Assembly (NCBI GenBank): GCA_028023455.1
Contig: JAQFVV010006221.1
Coordinates: forward strand, 2,116,001 to 2,180,000
Length of the DNA stretch: 64,000 nucleotides
Reading direction: 5' to 3'
DNA from: Epiperipatus broadwayi
Lineage: Eukaryota; Onychophora; Udeonychophora; Euonychophora; Peripatidae
A program made the position numbers and the translations under genes. Below the pieces are notes generated by a model. The model was not told where the DNA came from and made no database searches. It worked only from the letters and a program-made list of their open reading frames with translations. Positions 41,801-53,800 of the stretch are shown here, in pieces; within the stretch, counting starts at the first letter, position 1; each line of letters opens with the position of its first letter.

Positions 41801-44800
41801 TATTTTGTTAATTTTATTACTTTTAAATAAATACTCAATTTTGCCACTTTCTTCACACTTCAGTCCACTCACTAATTTTGAAATTACCATTTTTCAAAAC
41901 TCTTTCCATGGTATTTTTACATTTAACAATTTAACTCATCATTTATTTTCCATCCATCCATATTAACATTTTTATTTTTACAAGCTTCAGCACTTTACTC
42001 CTTAAAATATCCCTAATTCTATTAACATACATTTGTGATAACTATTGCATTCTAATTTCATCAAACAATTTGATTTTGATAGGTACTGACATCTAATGGC
42101 AGATTTTGTTATTAAAATGTCATCTCCTTTTTTTTTTTTGTATAACTTAATGAAATAAGTTTTTACAAAAAGATGATGAAGTATATGAATAATGCATGAA
42201 AGAATATTAGTGGTGACATGGTAATAGTAATTTTAATAAAGATTATACTTTTAAATGTATCTGGAAATATACAAACAATTTGAACACACATTGTATAAGC
42301 TTATTAATAATGATCATGCCTTTTTTTTATCTATTATTTACAGTTTAGAATTCATTAAATTAGTTAAAATATAGTTTCTTATTTTTAATATATTCTATAA
42401 CTAATTCGACTTCATTTATATGCAGAAAAACCAATAAGATTATTTTGGCTTCAATAAGATTTCTGTTTTTATTTTCATTTAATTACTTCTAATAAAATTT
42501 ATTCATTGATTTGATTATCATTCATTATAAACTCTTATAATGTTCTCATTATTAAATTAATTAAAAAAATTATTTTAAAATGTAATTCTTTAATTCCATT
42601 TCCTTTTTGAATAATCCAATGGAAAATTTGCCCTTAGTCTTCTATTGTGTATTTTGTAATTACAAATCATTTTCTTAATTTTTTAAATTACAATTATAAA
42701 ATTAAATGATCCAAAATTTAAAAAAGTGAGTAACTTGTTTCAAAATATGTAGGTTTTATCTATTATTTTAGATATATTACATCATAACTATTGTAAATTA
42801 AAAACTTTTACTTTTTTGTGTTTTTTTTTAGTTTCGGTTATTACTAGAGACTTTATAATAATGATACTTTAGTGATTAAAATTATTAAAGAAGTTTAATA
42901 AAAGATTTAAAAGTTCATTTTGACATTCAATATTTATACAAGATGTGATAATTTAATTCCTGGAAATATTAAACAGGTATAAACAATTAACCAACAATGT
43001 TATTTGAAAGTACTTCAGAGATGATGAGATCATGTTCAAAGATAGTCAAATTTTGGTCTAACAAGTGAATCATTCATTATGACAATGCGCCAAACCAAAA
43101 AATCACTCATTGTGGGGCCAAACCAAAAAGTCACTCGTGAGAAACTTTTTGGCCAAAAAATCAGTTATACAACTAGATCATCCTGCTTATTCACCTCACT
43201 TAGTTACTTGTGATTTTTGGTTATTTCCAAAATTAAAAGCTGCTCTGAATTAATGATGATTTTTCATTATAACTGATATCCAAAAGAATACGACACAGTT
43301 GTTCAACAATATTTCTGAAAATGAGTTTCAGGTGTGCTTACAGAAATGGAAATGCCATTTTAATCAATGTATAGACACATAAGGGGACTATTTTGAAGGC
43401 GACAGTAGCCATTAGTGTACACTTCCACATGCCTATTTTATAAAAGTGCATTCTAGGAATTAAATTATCACACCTTATATATATAAAGATTCTTGCATGT
43501 TTATTGCATATAGACATGTTATTGCTGTTATTTAATTTCAAAATTTATTCTTTCAGAGAAAAATAAACCGAATTTCAGTGAAGATCCTAAAGATTATATT
43601 CAACCAGCTGAAAATGAAAATGTTAATTATAGTTTATGGACGTTAGGAAATTTTCAAATTTTAATTCGTTACAAAGTTCATGCTGTAGTTAGAGATATGC
43701 AAGGACAGGTAATTTTCTACATATGATTGTTCAAAGTTCTTTTTTATTTCAGGTTTTTTTTATGTTGGAAATATACAATAGCAAAATGAGTATGAAATTA
43801 AACACTGTTTTCAAATTATTTTCATAATGATTTGAATGTTGCACATTAAATGTCAGTTGTTTGGGTTTTTTTTTTAACTGCATTTGAAAAAAAAAAATTT
43901 TTTTTCCCAGAAGTCTGTATTCTTCAACAATCAACAACTTGAAAATTTTGTGTATCAAAAGGAATCAAAATGCATATAATAATTAGTGACTTTGATTGTT
44001 TGACTGTCATTTTTCATTCATTAATTATTTGTAATATGATAAGACTTTATAAAGCCAAATAAAGATTAAGAGTGTTTTTCCCAGTTCAATTGAATAAGTA
44101 ATTAAATACTATGAATTGTTACTGGAGGAAAAAAGAAATAGTTTTAAAACATTTTTTTTTAAAAAATTGTAAAGCTAGCTTTGTGGATTTTTTTTATTTT
44201 TCCACATTTAAACACTATTGCAAAACTACTCTAATTTCTTTTCCATTTCTATTATTTTCTAATGGTAATATGTTACTTTTCATTAATCTAATAATATTTT
44301 AATATATTCATCATAACATGATTTTTATTACTGCTACTACTGCTTCCATCCCTGCCATCACCACAGAAGAGGAGTGTGGAATGCTGTCTTTAGTACTAAT
44401 GGTGAGAAGGATCATACTTCTACAGATATCACATAAACAACAAGACATCACATGATATTAACTTATATATTGCTATTCATTACCAAATTCTTCTCATTAT
44501 TTTTATGCCTACTAGTGTAAGATGCCAGGTGGTAGTGTTTAATAAATCCTTATCCATTTCTGTTCTATCTAAATGTCTCCAAAATAGTTTCTGTGTTATG
44601 CCTTTCATCAGTGAAGAGTTGTTTTTTTTTTTGAGGGGGGGGGTTGAACATTTCACTTGGATCTTCTTTGGATTTAATGAACTTTTTTTCTAACAGCCAT
44701 TTTATTATTATTATTCTTTGTTATACTATTAAGCTACCAGTCCAAATTGTAAAACTTATTAATTTTATCAATCATCTACCTGCATAATTATATAATCTGA

Positions 44801-47800
44801 AATCAGTTCAGGTTCTATATATTATGGCGACCTTATTTTTTTTATATAACTTTAGGCACTCCTATTCTTTGGCTCGAATTGGTACCATTAAGAAATCGTG
44901 TGATCTTAACTTACACATTGCTATTCATTAGCAATTCTATTTTTTCTACTTTTACGATCATCTAATCATGTAATGTCTTAATGGTTCTGTTCCAATTCTT
45001 GCTAAAGAATAAAGTTGCCTAAGATTATAAAAAAAACTAAAGTCACTTTAATATTTAGAAATGCAGAAAAATTAGATTGTAATGGAAAAATTTACAATTT
45101 GTGCTGGTAGCTTTATTGTATAACAAAAATTAAAAAAAAAAAATATTGCTAGAGGAAAAATCTATTAGATTCAAAGAAAAGTCCAAATGCACAGTTCAAA
45201 AAAAAAAAAAAAAATCTAAACAACTTCATATTGATGAAAGCGATAAACTAGAAACTGATCTGGCGATATATGGATAATACATCAATTGATAATGATTTAT
45301 TAAACCTACCATTTGGCATCTATTGATTACTAAAGCTGACATTAGAGAGCATGAAATTAATGAGAATTAAAGAATTTGCTAATGAATAACTTCTACAGAT
45401 ATTGAGCTCATTGTTCTCTATGAAATATTATAACCTTATCTTTATTATTACATTGCAAAATCCATATAATATTAATACCATCTATATTCTTTATTACTTT
45501 TTATAATGCTTTTTTACAATCCACTATTAACAGTTTCAATTGCCCCAACAATCTTCTTCAGAACTTCTACTTAAGTGTGAGCTATGTGATAACTTTGTCA
45601 GATTAGATTACCTAATTTCTTAGTTCTGCAGTAAAAATTAGATAATTTAGTTGAGGAGAAAAATGCTAACAATTTAAGAGTGACTTCAATTTTTCTGATA
45701 TGGATACATTTAATTTAGCCATAAACTCTTCATGGAATTTTATCACAATTAAAGAAGAGGTTTGATAGTATGATAAGAGAGGACAGCTTGAGACAGTTTT
45801 CAAGATGCTACCAGTAATCCACTGATTAACACAATATAAAATGATACTAATCTTATTACTTTTATCAAGGACTGTTTTTTTTTTAAATTATCATTCAAAG
45901 GCAGATATTTGATACTTATTGTGAAGATTTAATAAGCTTCTAGTCCAAATGCAGGAAGGAAAGCAAAAAAAGTTAAAATTGTTCTCTTAACTGAATAATA
46001 TCTAGTTGTAATATTCATTATTATGAGACTGACTATCAAGAATAGAGTTATCTAATAAAAAATTAATGTCAACATATATTCCTGGAATGCTCATGTTCTA
46101 TTGAATATAAATCTATTATATGAAAGAAGGTTAATTTGGGCTTGGAGATGGATTTATTTAATCACATTCTTATTATATATGTTAAACATTTGTAAATATT
46201 TAAATAATTGTCTTATAAAGATTCAATTCGGGAAATTTACTGAAATTTAATTGCAATACTTACTATTGAATACGATATACTTTTATAAATAATATTCTTA
46301 TACTTAGGAAATTAAAAGAATGTAATATATTTAATAACTTGTATAAAGTTAACAGTTGAATTTTTCAGTTTTGCTACCGTTCACAATCATGTTGTCAAAA
46401 TCATTACAGATGATGATGATAATTACAAGTTTGTTTGTTTTTTTTTTGCTTTTGAAATATTAAAATCAGAACTTCACCATTCGAATAAAAAAATGGTTGC
46501 TTGATTTAGAATAGTCAAGCTTCTCTAACCGAATCACTTCCTGTTAATTATAATTTATTTAGTCAGTTAATAACCAGAAATAAATCTCTAAGTTCAAATA
46601 ATTTATTAATCATTGCTATTGGTAACATCAGTGTCACCATCTGTAAAAAATTAATTTTTCATGAATTAAAAAGCATTATATTAATTCAAGGCAAAACTCT
46701 CCATACAGTATCAATATGTGCTAGTATAAGAGATGGTGATCATGTGATCACATTAATTCGTAAGAAAGATAGAATTATTGTAATAGTATTGTAAACCTAA
46801 GTAGATCACTATCTGCCAAAAATTTTTGGTTATTCATTTTGTGAATTCTGAATGGAAAATTCAATATCTCATATCTTAGGTATAGGAACTCAAGAAATAT
46901 AAAATGTTAGACCTTTTTACAGATAAAACCAACTTCAAATATGGAGACTGGTCAAACGTATGAATGAATTTCATATGAATATTTTCCTTATTTTATATTT
47001 CATGGGATTAGTATGTATTAACATTCTTAATATTGTACATTAAATCTGAGCTTTTAAGAATAATTACAATCCAAGATCATTGTGTACATACTTATAAGCT
47101 AAGCAAAATCATAAGTGCTAGGTGTTGATGACATCATTAAAATATTCAGAAGTTATTATAGTATTATTTTCATTGATAATACTTCAATTTTAAATCTCTA
47201 AGTAAATCAAGTTTATGACCACTAAATTAATGGAATATTTCCAATCTGAAACTAATCAGTATAATAAATTATTATTTTTTAACTCATCTGGAGTTTAGGA
47301 CTTCAATTTTTTTCTATATAATCTTGTTTTCTGCTGAATGTTTATTCTCATCTCACGACTTTGCAACTTATTCATCTACAATTTTCTGGATTATTTTTGG
47401 TGTATGATCCCCGTTTTAGAACCTTTCATTTGTACATATATTTTTCATTTCATAGTATATAATCCATTCATTCCATCCTTGACCAGGTTTCATTTGAATC
47501 GTTTTTTACATGTTTTTGCCCCCCTTGATTACAAAGTATGACAAAGCTCCAAATTCTAATTACCTCAGAAGACTATTGTATGATTTAATACAATACATTA
47601 ATTCAAAAATTTCTGACCTGGTTAATCCTATCCCTTAGATATTTAGTAATCTAGTTACTTCAGTGATTTAATAATTGTTGATCTAAAATTATGCATTCAA
47701 TTTTGATTGTAGAAGGAAATAAATTATATTCTTCCTGACATTATTATTGTTTGTTGTCTTTTTTCTAACAAATTTGTTAATATCTTCTGACTGTGTGCAA

Positions 47801-50800
47801 TGTTCTCCATTTATACACATCGAAAAGTTTTAAGGATAAAGATTTAAACAGTTTTTGATTATTTTATGGCTGATATCAGTTTAACTTATTATTATTATGT
47901 ATTATCATTTGGTTTGATTTTTAGGATACTCAAAGGCATTGTAATATTGTTGGACTTCATCTAAGTGTGGTCATCCTCTTCTTTTGGGGCATTGTACTCT
48001 TTTTTAATGAATTAGAACATCTTATGATATGACCAAAATAAGACAATTTCAACTTAGTTGTATGCACTTCAAGCAAAAGTTCAGTTCTATCTGATCAAGT
48101 ATCCATTTGTCCATATTCCTTGCTGTCCGTAGTCTTCTTAAAAGCTTTGACATGACCACAGTATAAAAGTGTCATTTTTTATTTCTTGTTTCTATTTTGA
48201 CTAAATTTTAAGATTATAACATGAAAATTGTTTACATGATAAAAGCTTTTTAGGAACATCAATTGTAAATGCAAAATTAGTTGTAATGAACTGCAAAATT
48301 AAAATAGTAGTGCTTTTTTTTTTTTACTATAAAAAATAATCAATGTATTTATCACTCAGTGTTTGAAGATCTGTCTTTGAATACTCCATCTATCTGGTTC
48401 TATTTCTGAACAAATAGCTTTAACTTTATTTTTAATATTTCTTATACTTGATTATTTATGGATACATTTTATTTTCATGTCTATATGCCTTGATCACTTA
48501 CTGTTTTGTTTTGTTTTTTGTATAAAAAAAAATAATTGTCATCTCTTATTGTACTTTTCTTGGATTTTTAATATTCTAATTTTATCATTTGATTAATTAT
48601 TTATTTAAGATTTGATGCAAATAATAATTGGAACTTTGACCAATATAATAATAACATATGAAACTCCTTACTACATATGGAGTTTAATCTATGGTTGGAG
48701 TTTTTAAAATAGTGTGTTTGTTTTCTATAATAAACTCATAACAAATCTGAAAACTTTAGAATTAGATTGATTCATTATACAATTGATTTTTTGGTAATAG
48801 TATGAATACTGAACCCTACAGTCTGATTGCGTTCTTTTTCGCTCAATATATTGATTCACAGGCTGTCTATTTGTTTACATAATATTACGGTAAAAGATTT
48901 TTTTTTTTTCAGCCAGTTTTTATTATTTTTTTATTGGGAACGGTAAACCACCAAAGTTTTTTTTTATTACATAATATTACGGTAAAAGTTTTTTTTTTTT
49001 TTTTTTGACCGGTTTTTAATTTTTTTTCGTCAGCAACGGTAAACCACCAAAGTTTTTTTTTTTTATTCCACCTGGGGTTTTTTTTTTTTGTTTTTAATAA
49101 ACAAATACTTTGTTTTTAGATGGTCTAGGGATGTTGGTTTGTTTGTAAATTAACGACTAACTGTCCACAGGTTTCTTTACATAATATTACTTATGGTAAA
49201 CCAAATTTTTTTTTCACACGGGTTTTTCTTTTGGTTCGTTTTTTTTAAGAAACAAACACTTTGTTTTTAGATGGTGTAAATTATCGATTAACGCTCCGTT
49301 GGTTTGTTTACACAAACATACGGTAACAATTACTTTGCTGTTTTTAGATGGTGGAAGGGGGGCGGGGTTGGTTGTTTGCTTTTAACTTATCTTCTTTTTT
49401 TTTTGTTTGATGTTTTGATTTGCTGAAAGCCTTCAACAATTCAGTACTTTTGAATAAACCAACATTTGGTTTTTTAGAGGGTGGAGGGGAGAGGGGTTTT
49501 GATTTTGAATTGTCTTTTTTTTTTTTTGTTAATTTATTACGAGGCTTGTTTTTTGTTTCAAATCTTTACGCTACAGAAAGCTTTATATGATAGCGAAAAG
49601 TTCTTCATTAATTTTTTGGGCCTTTAATTTTAAAAAAAGACATAAATAGTTCGTTTTTAAAGAAGACTTTTTTTTTTAGCCAGGGGAGGTGGGGTGGCAG
49701 GTAAGGTTTGTTTTGATTTTTAATTATCGACTTCTTTTTGGATTTTCTTTTTGAATTATTTTATTATGTTACCGCACAGTTCTTTATTATTATTATTTTT
49801 TTTTTTGGTGGGGCCTTTTGAATAAACTCTTAAACACTTCTTTTTTTTTTTGTATAATAAAATATTACCTACTTTAACTGTTAATGAAACTTATCAAATA
49901 TTACTTACCTACTTTATAATCATGTGAACAACAAAAACAACAACAAGTTTCCCCATAAAATAATTTATTGAATCAAAAAGAAACGAAACTTTGGACAAGT
50001 TGTGAAGCAAAACAAGTAAAAAAAAAAAACACCATTCACGGGGGCATAAAAATCAGCAGCCAAAAGTAACACACAACTAAAATAACAGGGAAGCCTCAAA
50101 GCTGTAAGTAACAGGATTTTAGAGCCTTCGAACCAACTTCCCTTACGCAGACCTACATAGGTACGCTTGCAGAAGTTTCTTTTTCTGGGGAAATACAATA
50201 TTGTATGTCCACTTGTGTGGTCGGCCGGCAATTCACTCAGCTTCGACCAATTCAGACAACTTGCAGACATTTGACAGTCTCGCATGGATTAGTGCGTAAA
50301 CGGGCATTTGCGTGCGAAATCGGAAAAAAACTGCTGAAAAGAAGAACCTTTTCAAGTTGTGTGCAGTTCAAAAGCATAGGGAAGCGTGATGACATGACAA
50401 TTCTTAATATGGAATAGTAATTCCATTACACTTTCTAAAAAATTTCCGACAATGAATTTTTGCAGAGTTTCGTCTCTTTCAAATACGGCCACCATCAAAT
50501 CAGACTGTAGCGAGAGTTCAAGAGCGCTCACTTGACGAATACTGTCACGATGCAATGGGCGTAGTATTTCGTTACTTAATTGTAGAATACATCACCCTCA
50601 GGCAGCCTGTTACAGCTCATAAAACACCTCTTCTACTATTAGCTGTAAGTTAAGGCCGTTAAAATGGTATATTGGTGTGCGTTTTGTGAAAAAGAGCGCC
50701 ATCAGATGGTGTAGGGTTCAGTTTTCATACTATTACCGATCTTTTATATGTGAAGCAAATAACTCACTTTCATTCATATTTTTAAATGTATTTCCCCCCC

Positions 50801-53800
50801 CCCCGTCTTTTTTAATATTTCTAATATTCTTATTTTTGTTAGTTTAGATTGGTGTATTAAATGAGCTTGAATATTATTTTATGATTGTAATATCTCATTA
50901 TATTGTGAATTAATATTAAGAATAATGCTTTTTTACATGTTAATAGTATGAAGTTAGACTGTAACCTTTGCACCAGGTTCTAATTAAGTCTAAACATTGG
51001 TTTTAATTTTTAAGTAATCACTTAAATAGCAAATTGACTTATTAAAGAATAATCATTATTAATGTTAACAGTGATATAATTCAATATAAATTAAGTCTCA
51101 CCAAATGGGAAATATTTTGTGGATTAAGATGAGACACTAAGGCAATAAAAATAAATAAAGAATTACTTAAGTCATTTACATTTTGCAGATTAAGTTGTTG
51201 TTTACGAGAGCTGCCAAATAAAAAGAAGCAAGCAGAGCCAAAGATAACTTCTACAAAACTAAAAGTAATATTCAATAGCTTGTCATCAAAAAAAAAAAAG
51301 ATTAATAGCAATAAATTAAAAATCAACACCTTTGATATATAGGTTTCATTTATTAACACAAATAGAAAATTAATGATATAATTAAACTTGGGGTGTTTTT
51401 GGCAGAATTGGTTTAATATTAAAAGGAAAGTTGTCTATATTCTTGAAAATGAAATTTTTGATAAATATAGATTTACTAATGTTTATTTATGTGATGTGAG
51501 CCTTGGGCTTCAAATCTCACAATGAAGTATGTAATATAGGGTATATGAGCACAGACTTTCACACCACCCACCTCTCTCCAATCTATCTAATAACACCGAT
51601 ACACCTAAACACATATATGCTGAAAAGATAAATAATCACCAATATATGTATTTCATGCTAAACCAGCAATCATCAGTTGGTCCAGACTATCATCTTTACA
51701 CACATATATAGCATAAGTGCTCAGATATATATTAAGATAGACTATCCTCATAGTTTAATGGACAGGCTTCAATCCACTCCACACTCCAACTCTTCAACCG
51801 TCCATCCAATTGAAAATCTGATGATGAAATGCTCAAAGGCCACCGATGAAGTATGGTAAAATATAGATTTGGAATAAGAAGGAGGATGAAAAATGAATTA
51901 CATGAATAAGAAAGCAAGCAGATATTTACATCATTGGGATAATTAAGAGATTTAAATGGTTGTAGGCTGAACATATTTTGTAGAAAAAATGTAATATCTT
52001 AACCTTGAGTGACGAATAAGATAAGATAGTTTTCTGGAATCATATAGAGAAGTTGTACATAATTGGATTAGGCATGGAGAGGTCTTCATTCTACCATAGA
52101 TTTATAATGGTGGGATATAATGATGATGATTATGTCAGAATGTAAATTGTTATCATTTTGTAAACTATTCTTTATAAATAAAAAAAGGAAGTAGTTGTTC
52201 TTTTGTACATGATGCCTATTTATAACCATTTTCTGGACAATTGGAATCTTAAACTGGATTCCAAGAGATTGTAAAAGAACCAGAAAGAGACCACATGTGA
52301 GATGGATGGATGAAATAAGAAAGTGTGGAATAGTGATGTGGAGAAGAGAAACTAAAGATCGGAGAAGATGGTTTGACTTTGGAGAGACATTCATCCTGCA
52401 GTGGATTGATGATGATGATGATTAAAGAAACATTTTACTAGAAATAACAAAGTATATTTTTTTGTTTTCAGATTGAATTTTTTTGCATTAGTTTTGCAAA
52501 AGATAAAAGTCAACTTTCACACTTTTTTTTTGACTTTGTTAGCACTAGCTATAAAACCAAAGATGATTTATGGATATGAAATTTAAACATTTGTCCTCTC
52601 AGCACTGAGGCAGCCAACGTTCTTAGCAATAATTCATAGCTTATCATTTTTAATTTTCTTTTATGAATATTTGTATTCAGTAAAAAATAACTACATTTAT
52701 GCATATTAATAGAATTACAACTGTTTATCTCTGTCATTGACTTGTTTTGCTTTCAAATACAAATTTGTGATAACATTTCAGTATTATTTAAATGATTGAC
52801 ATGTAGAAGCCTAATGTTTATCGATTTTCCATTCCATAAATGTATCTTCTGTATTGGATTATTACAACTAATATATTCCGATTCTAGAACCATAAACCTA
52901 GTAGAGAAAATGATTGCTAATTAATGTATTATAAATGACTTTTAAAAGTTAGTGCTTCTGATAAGGAGTGTAATGTGATTTATTTTCTCAAGTTTTACAA
53001 TAGTCAGATGTTCTTTTATTGGGATTAGATTATTCACCATTGAATAAGAGCTTTTAATATTACTTCTTATTAAGACAAAAAGTTCTCAATATTTAAAGAG
53101 ATATTAATAAGAAATTTTCTTGATAATGATATTGATCTTGATAACATTCATTTATTCTTTATAATATATAAATAATATTCTTATGTAGTTTTTGTTGATA
53201 AGTATTTATCCTATACTTATAATATTTCAGGGTATTCATTATTGCGCATTTATGTTATATGTATTTCAATTATTATGCATTATAAATTACAGTTGTTAGG
53301 AAAAAAGTACCTTATTTTATAGTCAATCAATCAATCAATAGTAGTCTGTCTAAAGACAGGTCCAGAGAGTAGTCACTACATCAGTTCATCCATTCTTCCA
53401 TTCCATTCTCTTCCTTGCCCACTTCCTCAATTCCACATAACCCCTTCCATCTCTTATATCATCCAATAATGTCAATCTCTTCCGTCCTTTCTTTTTATTT
53501 CCACTCACCATTCCTTCCAAAACATCTTTCATTAAACTATAATCTTTTCTTAGTATATGTCCAATCCAGTTTCTCTTTCTCTCTTTGATACTTTCAATCA
53601 ATCTTCTTTCCTCATTAACTCTTTTCAAAACTTCTTCATTTGTTATTTTATTCACCCAACTGATTTTTTTCCATTTTTCTTCATGTCCACATCTCAAAAG
53701 CTTCCAGTCGTTTCTTAATTCTATTACTCAATCTTAATTCTATTACTCAATGTCCATGTCTCACAACCATACATTAATACACTCCACACATAACATTTAA

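Larger units (their letters stand above)
48793..50737. mobile_element. Merlin-like DNA transposon with TIRs and 8-bp duplication
   Basis: The left end GGTAATAGTATGAATACTGA and the reverse-complemented right end GGTAATAGTATGAAAACTGA begin inverted repeats of about 50 bp that also share ACCCTACA, TCTGAT and CTCTTTTTC-like blocks. Flanks are GATTTTTT (48785-48792) and GATCTTTT (50738-50745), an 8-bp duplication with one mismatch, as made by Merlin/IS1595-type elements. The right third encodes a broken Merlin-type N-terminus on the minus strand. The left half is a T-run and G-run repeat tract in place of a catalytic domain. The whole is 1,945 bp. Confidence 0.8.

Noticed and set aside
48879-49190. 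Integrated rolling-circle virus based on TAATATTAC
   Set aside because: No Rep or capsid-like frame is present, and the word lies in a degenerate repeat within a transposon. It is kept only as a low-interest finding.
49965-50285. Hydrophobic C-terminal half of the frame as a membrane protein
   Set aside because: The hydrophobic stretch comes from T-rich filler after the transposase-like segment, inside an element defined by inverted repeats and a target duplication.
50205-50417. 70-codon plus-strand open frame
   Set aside because: It lies antisense to the Merlin-type fragment and has no recognisable feature.
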